From positions 22,542,941-22,606,940 of the forward strand of contig CM034236.1 in the NCBI GenBank assembly GCA_019916065.1: a DNA stretch of 64,000 nt, given 5' to 3'. The notes under the pieces are model-generated. The model did not search any database. It worked only from the letters and a program-made list of their open reading frames with translations, and was not told the DNA's origin. Positions 21,871 through 34,500 of the stretch are shown one piece after another. Origin of the DNA: Vitellaria paradoxa (Eukaryota > Streptophyta > Magnoliopsida > Ericales > Sapotaceae). The first letter of the stretch is position 1, and the number at the start of each line of letters is the position of its first letter. A program made the translations under genes and the position numbers.

Positions 21871-22980
21871 AACTTTCTACCCATTAAAGTTTTTATATTT
21901 ATGAAATATGTTCATAAAATCTAACAAATGTCTAAAATGTCTTTAACCCAAATTTCAAAGGCAAGGAGGAAGTAAATGAAGATGGACATTGACTACAAGA
22001 AGCCTAGATTAGGTTTTTTATTAATGTAATTTTTTCTTCTTAGGAAAACTATGAATTAGAAGTTATTTATTTTTTTAATCTATTATGAATGTTTGTTTGA
22101 TAATGTCATATAGATTTTAGGGATGCCACATCACAAGTTCATGCATAATTTTTGTTATATGATATTAATATTCTATTGTGATTAGGATAAAGTTAATATC
22201 TTTTATTTGATATTTTTGACATAACTCGTTAATTATTTTTTGTAAAATTAGACATTAATGGTTGGCATGTTAATGAATTTTCTTTTTAAATATTAAATAA
22301 ATATTAAAAAAAAAACTCTAAATTATAAAAAATTGAGTAGGAGAGGGTTTTGGGCATAAAGCTTGTAACCTCCATTGTTAATCCTATAGCAAGATGGATT
22401 AATATCTTGTCTCAATTTTTGTGAGCTCCCTAATGAGGATATTAATTAAAGTTGGTTATTAGATAAGATTTCCCTAAAGGATAAAATTTTGATTATGACT
22501 TAATAAAATTGATTGCCCTACGATAGCTTTTTTATTTGGAAAATATGAAAAATTGAAACATTAGTTATACAATAAACTTAAAATAATTAATGTCCTCCCT
22601 ACGGAGTTCTTATTTAATTAAGTCTAAGAGGTTAAATATATCAATAATTTATCATTATTATTAGATATGAGATATCTAGTGAAAATAATAATAAATTAGT
22701 AAGTTGACTTATCTAATTAGTCGAAAATATGACCACCCCACGAAGACATTTAAAGTAAGATTAAATTACCGATGCATGACAAAGTAGTTATAGAGTTTTA
22801 TTTATGTGTATTTTTTATGCATTATGCAAAAGTTTTGTGTTTTAAGAATTTATGCGTATTTAAATTTATTATTTTATTCAGAAAAATATCTTTCAGCCCA
22901 CTAACAACAATTTTAAGCTAGCATAAATTAACCGGACTTAACTATATAGACTGGAAAAGAAATTTAAACATTGTCTTAAT
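21871..22980. other. AT-rich intergenic sequence
   Basis: No gene or recognisable repeat. Decayed sequence between the L1 relic and a copia gag relic. Confidence 0.5.
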
Positions 22981-22984
22981 TGTG

Positions 22985-23397
22985 GAATAGTACAATATTA
23001 TTTTGATTGATCCATACCCTCCTAAAGCTGATGAAAATGCAACCCAAACTAAACAAAACGTTTGTAAGAAATGGGTGAAGTCTAATTATACGGCAAGATG
23101 TTATATTCTGGCTTCCATATTTAGTGACTTGTTTAAACAACATAAGATGATGCTCACTGCTTGACATGATATTAAGCTTACCTGAGATGTTCGTTGAAAA
23201 AGACAGGGCTCAAAGATAAGTTGTCATCAGTGAGATCATGAACACTCGCCAAGCCGAAAGAACTCTAATGCAAGATCATATATTAAAAATGATTACACTA
23301 ATCCAAAAAATAAAGGAATTGGGTGGAACATATGATGCTACTAAGCAGATTGATATGGTTCTACCTACCTTGGCTCCTTACTTTTGCTTTCTCTCTA
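22985..23397 (+). pseudogene. Copia gag fragment
   Basis: Plus-strand translation in shifting frames gives DPYPPKADENATQTKQN, KKWVKSNYTARCYILASIFS and DLFKQ, then MNTRQAERTLMQDHILKMIT and QIDMVLPTLAP. These correspond in order to the gag (UBN2-type) domain of plant copia: the YILASM motif, then MNTRMAEG..VREHVLKM, then QVDMILQSLP. A stop after MMLTA and a frameshift before MNTR disable it. The frame runs into a MITE at about 23400. No LTRs were found. Confidence 0.82.
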
Positions 23398-23399
23398 AT

Positions 23400-23826
23400 G
23401 CTCCGTTTGGTACAAAGGAAATTTGGGAAGAAGAAAAAGTGGGAGAGGAAATTTGGGAAGAAGAAAAAGTGGGAGGAAGGAATAAAAAAAGGAAAGAAAA
23501 GTGGAAGGAACGAAATGTGTTTGGTTGAGTAGAAAAGTGAGAGGAAGGAAAGAGAATATATATATATGTTATAATTTATTTTTTGAATTAAAAATTATTT
23601 TATGAAATGTGAGTTCCACTTTTTTTTTTTAATTCTTCATCGCACTTCTCTCTCTCTCTCCTCTTGCCTCTCCTCCTTCCTCTTTCCCTCCCAAATTTGA
23701 GAGGATAAAAATAGGTGAAACCCACCTGCTATTTTTCCACCCACTTTTCCCTCCAACCGAACAATGAAAATGAGATATTACCCTTTCTCCCTCTTCCCTC
23801 TTTCCTATTTTCTATCCAACCAAGCA
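23400..23826. mobile_element. hAT-like MITE with purine-rich arms
   Basis: The left end GCTCCGTTTGGTACAAAGGA and the inverted right end ATGCTTGGTTGGATAGAAAA form imperfect TIRs. Purine-rich left arms (GGAAATTTGGGAAGAAGAAA occurs twice with a 30-bp period, 23418 and 23448) pair with pyrimidine-rich right arms (about 23640-23700, 23740-23810), so the strand could fold back. It interrupts the copia gag relic. No target duplication established. Confidence 0.55.
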
Positions 23827-25272
23827 TACCATAAATCCTCAGACGAGGATATACCTTTGAGATTTTATGATTTCTTACTCTTTTCCCTACCTTTGTTTAC
23901 CAAATCTTCTCTGAAAACACATACTAAGAATACCTAATCCACCACACTAGAAGCATTTACTATTGCCTACTGGCTAGCCAAGATCCGCAAAGGACCCGAC
24001 AACACTCCATGTTACCAAAACCCTAGCACCACGAGTCTCAATCATTCAGGATGTGTTTAGAGAAGGATTTAAAAAATAAAGAAATAAATAAATAAAATAT
24101 AAAACCTCCAAAGCCCATCTGAAATGGACCAAAAAAGATACATAATAAAACCAAAAATATTCTTCAATATACTAAACTTTTAATTTAATTAATTTCAATT
24201 TCTTAAATTCCATATTCCCCCCCCCCCTCCTATTTGCCATCACAATCCAAATAAAAAGAACTTTAAATCCCCCCTCCCTTTTTTTCCCTCCTTAAGCAAT
24301 CATTGATCCAAACATAACCTCATCCTCACCAGAGGACTCAAACTGACACCATAAGCCTCATTGATAAAACCTCAAATCTATCGAGCCCATCTCATCATGC
24401 CTCCCCACAATAGGGGCAAGTGAGATCTACTCGCAAAGGAGTCCATTGGTGTGTGCAGGCATGTGACAATTTCTCTTATGCCAATCATCCTGAACACAAA
24501 CTTTAAAAACTATTTAACGATTTTGTAACTAGATGACAAACACTGTCAACCGTTAAAAATAAAAAGTCACAGAAGAATGTCACGCTGTCTAGTTGTTGAT
24601 CGAGTCACGTATTTGTTAATGAATAGAGAGCATAGTGATTGGTTTTACATTGTCTACCTATGGTGAATGCGGTAAGATATTTCAAGAAATCATGGGCCTC
24701 CTAATTAGTTTAACTTGAAGAAGACCACAACTCCAATATTAACACAAGGTTGAGAATAATATTCATGAGATGATTTTTATTTCTAGTCTCAGGCTTCAGG
24801 CTATTAAATAACTAACTGACCAAGGAAAATCTCATACTTAAAACGGAAAAGAAAACACATATGCATAATCTAACGCGAGAATTATTCAAAACAAAGACAC
24901 CACAATAAATACACCAATCTGGCCAGTTTCCTTTGAAATAGTTCCCCATTATCTCCTTTAATTTGCTCCATAACAGATGGCTAGCTTTGCACTATCACAT
25001 AACTGCAATGCCTGATCGAAATAGCAATTTTGCATGTCATAACATGTTATTGTACACAAAAATAATACAATTTTTACAAGAGTCAGAACATTAATTAATG
25101 GCAGATCGATCATAAAAACACTATCATCAGCCACATATGCTTCTTAAAAAACAGCAAATAGCAACTAGTCTGCATTCTTTAATTAAAGAGAAAACTAAAA
25201 GTACCTTCCCCTCCTCCAAGCATTCGAAATCAATTCTGAAACTGCAAAAGCATCTTAATTTGATGCGCACTC
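23827..25272. other. Downstream flank of the TOL gene
   Basis: No conserved ORF. The first 200-300 bp right of 25000 probably include the 3' UTR of the TOL gene, but no clear AATAAA was found on the minus strand. A C9 run lies at about 24220. Confidence 0.45.
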
Positions 25273-25597
25273 TCAGTCACTATCCATGCTTCCGCTGTAA
25301 GAGCTGCTGCCGTTGCGACTGTGTAACGACAGGCCCCTCACATGGGCAGCAAGACCCGAACCGTCAATCTTGTTCTCCTGGAAGAATTTCTCCCTCTCTA
25401 TATGTTTTGCAGGTGGAGGTGGAATAGCAACAGCTGGACGAGGTGCATTGTTTTCTTGAGGAGGCTCCACTCTCAAAGGTCGTATAAGCGGACGGTGCAG
25501 CCTTTCTCCTGGATTTAGAGAGTCAAGCAAACTCAAGGGTCGCTCCGTTTTGTGCTCTTCATCTTCAGGGTGTGCACGTGCTTTCCCCTTTCTCATT
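25273..25597 (-). CDS. TOL5: TOL5 exon 9 (C-terminus)
   Basis: Completes Arg292 and encodes residues 293-399 ending SMDSD, stop TGA at 25275-25273. Carries KGKARA, the Pro-rich [12 protein letters not shown] and the GLSLHSRN tail. Acceptor TTTTTAAG. Confidence 0.95.
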
Positions 25598-28500
25598 CTT
25601 AAAAAAAAAAAAATGAGTCAAATAAGAAACTTAATGGCAAGAACTGCACACCAGTGCCCAAATCCATAGTATAGACAGATGAGTGATTCAAAGCCATTCC
25701 CCACTTCAAATTATTCAGAAGTATAGAACTCTACAAAAGAACTGCTCATTCATGCCCGAAAAGCAACGGATGGGTAATTTTCATTTTTTGAGGAAGAAAA
25801 ACCAAGGGTCAATATGACTATGCTTACCTTCGGAAAAGCTGTTCAGTTTCCTCTTCCTCTTCTGCTTCTTCCTGGACAAAATGATTCGAAGTAGAAGTTG
25901 ACCTACCGGTAATAAGCGCATCATGTTTTGCAAGTACTTTCTGGAGCTGCTCATTCAAGTCAATTGCTTGAGAAACCACACTCTCATCCCTTTAAAAAAA
26001 AAAAAAAATTAAATAAATAAAAAAATTACCCAACTTCACATACTTGGACACAAAGCTAATTTATTTATCAATTAACTATATTTCAGCTTCCAGCAAAGAA
26101 CAAATGCACCCCCCATCCCTCCTAAAAACAAAAATAAAAATAAAAGAAACAGAAAATAATTATAAAGAAATTACAACAAAACCCCGGGTGGGGGGGGGGG
26201 GAAGGGAATTGATTATAAAAGTTATTCTTCTCCAATTATTCCTACTGTCGAAAAGTTAATATTATAATCTTTTAGGTATCAAAAGTAACGTCCAAAACTG
26301 GCTTTCTGAGATGTCAGGACTCTGGAAACAAAACAGAAGTGTTTGAACTGGGAATTACTTGGACAAGGAATACTACATACAAGCTCCCCCACTGCCATGA
26401 AGCAACCTATCCATCATCAGTCCTTGCTTCCATAGTCACTTTGCATTTCAAAGCTTAAACTAACAGCTAAAATATGAACGGACTATATATAGGCTCCCCC
26501 GAGGCCATATAAATATGGAGCGCCTCTCTCTCAAATCTGCTTCCCTTAATTGATGTTGTTAGAATATACAAGGGATTTTTTATTTTGTTTACTTACTTAG
26601 TATTGACAGTAACCTTATTTGACTGTAAACTTTTTTTACTATAAATACAATTTACGGAAGAAGGGAGAAGATACTTCAATTCAATCATTCTCTTTTCTTT
26701 TAAATTAGTATCAGAGCATAAGATTAGTTCCCCCCCCCCCCCCAAAAAAAAAGAGGAGAAAAAAGGCAAAAACCCTAAAAAGCTCGTCGCTACTGCCCTT
26801 CGCCGCCAACAAACTCTCCGGCCATCAAAGTTGATCTCTAACTACACCAAAGGCATTGTCGGAGGCCGATTGATGAGAGACAAGAAATAGAATTTAGCAA
26901 AGAGGAAACCAACTGCTCTAGCGCAATTGGCCAGAGCTCTTGGCTTCCTAAGGAATGTCAGGAGTTCGACTCCAAGGCCCAACAAGTCTTTGGAGGTACC
27001 CACACAAGGTGTGAGTCTTGGACTTAACCAGTTCGCGTGGTTTGTGGAGTATTGCGCGAGCCCTCGATTTACTTCATCGACTACGCGGTTCGTTGAGAAT
27101 TGCAATAAATCGGTAAGATTCCGGGTCACCAAAAAAAAAAAATGACCTATAAAAAAAAAAGAGGAGAAGAAATTGCCAAGAAAGGGAAGAAATATCTAGA
27201 GAGAGAAAAGAACATCAATAGAGAAGAGGAAATCAACTTTCAAGCTTTCAATTCAATATATTCAACCATCACCCACACACTCTTCTTATTAGTGATTCTG
27301 TAGATTTACATCAGAAAATGACCAAACGATCTTAAACAACTCTCTCAACTTATTTCCTATCATTGTCACCTAAACTTTCTTTTAAATATATTAGATGTTA
27401 CTTAATATACATGCGTATATATAATTAAAATTTAACAACTAATTAACTCTAGTTAATTTAACTATTACAACTAAAATAATTACCAGAAAACTATAATATA
27501 AATGTTAGAATTACTTAATAATATAATATCTAAAAGAATAATAGTACATTAAAATTACAATAAGATATACCAAATTACTTCCATAAAAAAATGGAATTCT
27601 GGTTTAAACATACCCAAATTAATTTGTTTCCAACGAAATTGAGGAATTTTGCCACTAACTTTTTTCCATTTGTTTTGGTCACTAAAAAACTTAACAACTG
27701 AAATGAAGCGGAATTTAGATCCTTACATACATTTGAAAGAAATAAGGAAGAATTGAGAAAGTGAGTTGAAAATCCTCATCTCCCTCGTATTGTGTTTATA
27801 TTTATATATTACAATCAATTTATGAAATACAATCTATCAAAGCAAATCAAATCAAATCCTAAATCAAATCTCTCAAATCCTCACAACTCATAATCACAAC
27901 TATTCTAGAACATTTCATAGATATCAAAGCTAGAACTAAAAGACCAAAGTCCTAAAGAAGAGAATGAATTCAGAGCATCTCAGACATAGTATGAGCCATG
28001 GCACGATATTCAGCCTCTAACCTAGACCGAGTAACTACAGTTTGTTTCTTACTATGCCAAGTTACGTGATTACCGGCAACAAAGATATAGTATCCAGAAG
28101 TGGACCTTCGACCTAAGTGACTACTAGCTCAGTCTGCATCATTTTATCCAATCACATCTATGGTTGTGGAAGACCAATAGAATAAAACTTGACCAAGTGA
28201 ATTTTTCAAATACCTCAAACTGCAACACACACCATCAAAGTAAGGTTGACGAGAAGCATGCAAGAATTGACTGACTACACCAATGGCATATGTGATGTTA
28301 AGTCGCGTCACCATGAGATAAATCAATTTACTCACAAGTCGACAATATCTCTCAACATCAAAGAACAGTTCACCACTCTCAGAATCTTAATGAACAAAAG
28401 AATCCATAGAAGTATAAGAAAGATAAGATCCCGAGAAGCCAATCTCAAAGAGTAAATCCAATGCATGAAGAGCATGCAATCCCCTAAGAAATAGTGTAAC

Positions 28501-31500
28501 GCTCCAAGATCCTTTGTCTTGAATTGCTTTCCCGAATAACTCTATAGTGCAGAAATACCCTCAGTGTCATCAGCTGAGATGATGATATCATCCACAAAAA
28601 CAACCAAAACAATAATACCAGAAGATGCCTAACACACAAATACTTAATGATTAGATGTGGATCGTCTAAAACCATAGTTAAGAAGAGTAGAGCTAAAACG
28701 ATCAAACCAATCTCGTGAAGATTGCTCAACGCCATACAAAGCCTTGAGCAAGCGACAAACCAGATGTTCATTACCTGTAGCAACATACCCAAGGGTTGAT
28801 CCATATAGATCTCCTATTGAAGTTCATCATGCAAGAAGACATTGCTAATATTTAATTGCAATAAAGGCCATGACTTATTTAGTACAACAGCAAGTAGAAT
28901 ACGAGCTAAATTAAAACGAGCCACTAGTGAGAAGGTCTTAAGATAATCAACGCAATAGGTTTGGGTGTATCCTTTAGCTACCAATTGAGCCTAAGTTTTT
29001 CGATAGATCCATTTGGCAAATATTTCACTATATACACCTAACGATACCTATTGTCTTCTTTCCAGGTGGAAGAGAGCTAAGCTCCCATATACGATTATGC
29101 TGCAATACCTATGTCTCCTCATCCATCGTCTTCTTCCAGTTAGGAGATAATAATGCCTACTTATACGAGATAGGCGAAGAAGCAGAAGACAAAGAACAAA
29201 CAAAGGACTGGAAACGAGGTGATACATGATGATATGAAACAAACTTAGCTAGACAGGATGTTAAGTACATACACGTTTACCTTTTCTGAGAGCAGTGGTT
29301 AGATCATCAATTTTAATGGACTCGGTCTCACCAGAACTTGTGATAGGGATCTAAGATCTAGTTGTAGCAAGTGTCACAAGAGGCTCAGGAATTGTAGCAA
29401 GTGTCTTAAGAGGCTCAGGATCCATAGGTACAAAAGTAATCGGTTGATATACTTGTAAAGGTGGTGAAACACTAGAAACGGGTGGCACACTAGAAATCGG
29501 AAGCTCAGCAAAGGGAAACTATATAGCGTAAGACAACTCCCCCTCTCGAGAGGGAAGAGAAGACTCCCCCTTAGAAAAAACGAATTCTACATTAAGTGAA
29601 AAATAGGAGCTGGACTCAAAGAAGGTAACATCAATACTAACAAAGTACTTATGAAAATAAGGATGATAACACCGATAACCTTTTTGAGTGCAAAAGTAAC
29701 TGAGAAAGACACAATGACAAGTACAAGGAGAAAGTTTGTCTAAATTGGGGTCCAAATTATAAACAAAAGGGACGCAACCAAAGGAACAAGGCGGGAGAAA
29801 AAAGCGAGTAACAGAAGGATACAAGAGAGAAAAAGGAGATTAATCACCAAGGAATGAAGGGACCCGATTGATAAGATAGCAAGCAGTCAGGACAGTATTC
29901 CCCAATATTGTTTTGGAATATTCATATTGAAATAAAGAGTACGAACAACATCCTATTATATGACAGTGTTTGCGTTCAGCAACACTATTCTGTTGAGAAG
30001 TAAGAAGATACGAAATTTGATGAAGGATGCCCCACTCAACACAAAATTGGATCATGACAAATTGAGTGTATTCGAGAGCATTGTCAAATAGAAGTATTTT
30101 AATTTTTGTATCAAACTGAGTTAGAATTTCATTATGGAATTGTAAAACAACAGTAGGTAACAAGAATGATATTTCATCAAAAAGAACCAAGTCATATGGG
30201 AATAATCATTAACAAAAATGATAAAATACTAAAATCCATTAATAGAAGCAGCTCTTAAAGCACCCCAAATGGCCGTATGGATTACATCAAATGGTTCAAA
30301 TTGCCGACACCTTTTACGATTGGAAAACGAACTACGATGGTCCTTGCCAAGTTGACTAGTCTTACATTCAAGACTCAAAATAGTCTAAACTAGGAATAGC
30401 AAGCTTGAGACAAGCTAATGATAGATGACCCAAACGATAATGTCACTATAACAGAGACACGGATGTATTGAAGCCTGAATGGGAAAAAGTAAAGCTTGCA
30501 GGATCAAAGTAGTATAGACCAGCCCGTTCACATTTCGAACCAGTAAGGGTGAAAGGACCCAGAGAAGCTATACTAGATGTAGCAGGATCACTCAAACTAG
30601 AAGTATTTTGTGCAAAGGTCAATGCTGGTGAACTCAATTGTGACATAATGGACTTGATTGGGATGACTATACGACCCAGAGAAGCTATACTAGATGTAGC
30701 AGGATCACTCAAAGTAGAAGTATTTTGTGCAAAGGTCAATACTGGTGAACTCAATTGTGACATAATGGACTTGATTGGGATGACTATACGTCTTCCAACA
30801 GTGTGATTTAGAATGATAAGTGCCCCCACAATGGTCACATTTTTTTCGTGTCGTGTCCAGATCCATGACCACCACCGCGAGAACTGCAAGATACACCATG
30901 AGAACCACGACCGTTAGAACCACTAGCGAGAGCAGCAAAATTAGAACCACTAATCGAAAAATGTTGAGAGTGATGGCCCAAGGAAGAGCATTAAAGATGA
31001 GAGTAAGCATTGGCCATAGTAGATATAGTCTCACCTGTAAGAAGTTGATCCCAATAATTGCGGAGATTATCATTGTGGCCAGCAAGAAGTAGAACTATCA
31101 TAATCTCATCCCATTGTCGCATCATCTTAGCCTTAGTTTTTGGAAAAGGATGAAATTGTAGAAGGCAATCACCTAAGGCTTTAAGCACTCTAATATTTAG
31201 ACAATGGTTGAGCACCCAGACAAAAAGAGAAAAGTTTCTCCTATGCCTCAAAAATCTCTGAAATATTATTCTTCTGAGAGAATGAGTCTGCTAGTGAATC
31301 CCATGACTTTAGAAGAGCCATATAAAGCAACTATACGAAAAACTCCAACTCATTGTGAATAAGAAGGAGATTGCGAATTTGATGGAAGGTTTGTAATATA
31401 TTTTTCCAATAGACAACCAATCAAGAAGACCCTAATAGCATGAAACCATGTCAAATAATTTGTGCCATTCAGTTTTTCACACGAGATGGATTTAGAAAGA

Positions 31501-34500
31501 CTGTAAATTGGTATAACATGTGCAATAGAAGACAACTCGGTACCTGTAGTCTTAATATCATTGGAATTGAAAGCTATTATAGAAAAAATAGTTGCTGTGA
31601 ACCAAAGAAGCAGAGAACCAGAAATCGAGTTGTGAATCAGATGATGACTAGAAATCAAGAATTAGAGAACCAACGAGCAACAATTGGACTGAGCGAGTAA
31701 CGACGATCAACGATGAGCAACAACGAAGCAAATAATTAACATGCAAATCATCCAACCGACAAAAATAATCTTACGAACATAACAAACCCATCACTCAAGC
31801 ATCAAAGAAGCCCAAACAGCAAGTGACGAGGCAATTAGTCCTCGCTAACGAGGGGCAATTCACTTAGTAAGGTCACCGAGCAAGAAGGATCACCGAAAGA
31901 GGAGGCAGCGGCAAGTACCTTAGGGCTTTGCCCCCTTTTTTTTTTTTAAATTGCTGAAAAAAATAAAAGTTTGTCTTTGATACCAAGTTGAAAGTAATGA
32001 AGAATTGAGAAAGTGAGTTGAAAATCCTCATCACCCTCGTATTGAATCTATACTTATAGATTACAATCGATTTAGGAAATACAATCAATCAAAGTAAATC
32101 AAATCCTCACAACTTGTAATCCCAACTATTTTAGAACATTCCAAAGATTCTAACACATACATATATCATGTTGGTGTCAGACACCGACACGCATTGGATA
32201 GTATCAATGCATGTTAGACACTAGTCCAAATGTGTCAAACTACTTTCTTAATTATATTAGAACTAGAAAGTTTTTGAACACTTAGAAATACATGGTCGAA
32301 CAATCAGACAAAATTAAACACAACATAAGTTTCAAGAAAAATATTGGAATTAAATAATGAAACAAAGACAATAATTATAAAAAATAATAATAATAATAAG
32401 ACAAAGACAATATGAATTTATATTTTCTAATTAACTTGTATATAATTTTTTTTACATAAACATTAAGCAAAAGACAAATATATTTTTAGTATATTCAGTT
32501 GGTACAAGCCCTCCTATAAAAGACACCCTCTGCCCCCACAAACTGCACAACCATTTTTCCAGTAGTGGTTGCTGAAAACTGGGACACAGCTCCTATATTC
32601 AGTTGGTACAAGCTCTCATACAAGCCAACATGAGAACCATTAATGAGAACTTAGAATCTAATCAACCTTAATCACTGTTGAGAGTATAAAATAATATAAA
32701 TAATAAAGATATCCCGCTCTAACAGCTAAAGCTTTTGGTAAGATATAACGATGCATCCGAGCAGACAAAGGTCTTGATTTAAAATGTCACCACCAACCCA
32801 AAATCTTGTTAGTTTTGGGCTTGGCTTGATTAGAGCTCATTTGAGATCAGCTCAAAAGCTTAACAAACCAAGCTTGAACATATTTTTAAGCTCCATACGG
32901 TTTCCAAACCAAGTTTGAACAACCTATTACTTGTCTCGACTCAACTTGGCTCATTTACAACCCTAGTTGCCATCAACACAACGTTTATGACTCACCACAA
33001 GCTCCGAGGAACATTTTGTAAACCATGTCGTATAAATGTGTTGTAATAGCAAGAAGCTGACAGTTATCACAGTGACTTAACTTTTATGATTCGCCATGTG
33101 CCCTGAGGAACATTTGTAAATTGTACACAAAAGAAACAATAGTCACATACTATGTCAGACATATGAAGCAAATTTTGGAGCTGTCAATTTTAAGAAATAG
33201 ATGAAAGTCTAGATCCCTTCTTTGACTATTCTCAGTTCCATGCCCACATTATGGCTGGAGCTGCCAATTTTGAGTAATAAATAAAATTCCGGATCCCTTA
33301 TTTCATTATTTGGCTATACTCAGCCATTAGTTTAGCATTACTAGATAATTCTTCAGGCAAAAGACCAGCTTGACATCTTTTGACTTTCAAAAAATGGTAT
33401 TATATGAAAGAAATCTTCCTAGGTCACAAACCTCACTAAAACACGTGTGAGTGCACACAAATCAGATGTCCCAAAACATATCCAATCACAGAGAAAAATC
33501 AGATACTATGGACTAATTGAATCATTGTACTTATTTGCACCTCAAAGTAGGATTTTATCAGTGTACTGTTATGTATAATATTCACTTAGTCCACCGGTAA
33601 AAACAAATTGAAGCACTCGTGCAAATAGACTCTGAATATATAGTCCACTGACTATTATCACCTTCCTCCCCCCACTCTCTTTTACACCAATATATCCCCA
33701 AAATCTAACCAATGAATTCTCTTAATATATATTCTTCCAGAATTTATGGCAGTCTGGTTATTTCATAAAAATATCCAACATTCGGAAGCGCAGATAATAC
33801 AACAACATTCAGTTAAGGATACAAATGTATTTAAGAGTCCTTACCTAGAAGTCATTGCAAGATGCATTACTCGTTGCTTTTGAAATGAACATTGTTCCAC
33901 AAGATCAAGTGTAAATTCATCCTTTGCTCCCTAAAAGAATAACACTGTCAGAGTCAAAATGAAAAAGACCAATGCATATGTTAAATATCAGAACCACAAG
34001 TTCCTCGACAAAGCAAGAAGCTAAATCTCAAATGAAACTAAGTTGTATGTAACTTCAATACCCATATTAAGATCGGTGATGTTAAAAGAGTTGAGCGCCA
34101 AGACCCCTTCACACTAGAAGCACATGGCGCTCGCCAAAGTAACATAGAGAAAAAATAGCACAAAATAAAAAAACAAATAAAAGCTCCAAACATACTAAAA
34201 ATTATCAGATATAAACTTTATATGCGTCACAATTTTTTTTTTTTTTGGCCATTTTTTTCAAGTAGGTGAACATTGCAATGACCAAAAACTAATATAATTG
34301 ACCATGCAATAATGACTATACTTTGCAAAAGACATAAGTTCAAAACAAAAACATAATTTTATCTACTTAAAACTCAACTCAACAAAAGAAAGCCTTAGTC
34401 CCAAACTAGTTGGGATGGCTACATAAATCCTCTCCCTCCATTCATTTCTGTCGTGAGTATGTTTTCCATAAGGTTATATGGAAATTAAATTAAGTCTTTT

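Larger units (their letters stand above)
27733..32157 (-). mobile_element. Full-length degenerate Ty1/copia in intron 7
   Basis: Both LTRs are recognisable: about 27734-27926 and 31989-32155, sharing GAATTGAGAAAGTGAGTTGA, CCTCGTATTG and AATCCTCACAACT blocks. The left copy is longer by an AAATC-rich expansion. A primer-site variant TTGGTATCAAAGAC (minus) adjoins the right LTR. CATACAT occurs at both outer flanks (about 27726 and 32156), consistent with a 5-bp target duplication. The element lies in the same sense as TOL5. Confidence 0.85.
25990..33844 (-). other. TOL5: TOL5 intron 7 (7855 bp), TE-filled
   Basis: Contains a poly-G run at about 26188-26200, a copia LTR and primer site (26558-26717), a SINE (26906-27142), a full-length degenerate copia (27733-32157) and about 1.7 kb of unassigned sequence. 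In the latter, a TATATTCAGTTGGTACAAGC motif occurs twice (about 32490 and 32595). Confidence 0.9.

Noticed and set aside
23398..23528. Extension of the copia gag frame into EEEKVGEEIWEEEKVG repeats
   Set aside because: Begins exactly at the MITE end and reflects its purine-rich direct repeats.
26919..26973. Possible functional tRNA gene
   Set aside because: Box A and box B are present, but the flanking arms do not fold into a tRNA cloverleaf and the element has a SINE body and A tail.
26842..27145. Frames of 72-96 codons on both strands at about 27 kb
   Set aside because: They coincide with a tRNA-derived SINE with box A and box B; no protein similarity.
30557..30790. Repeated units considered as a CRISPR-like array
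   Set aside because: Only two long contiguous units with no spacers, inside a retrotransposon gene of a plant.
30549..30806. 85-codon plus-strand frame with internal repeats
   Set aside because: Antisense reading of the duplicated copia gag segment.
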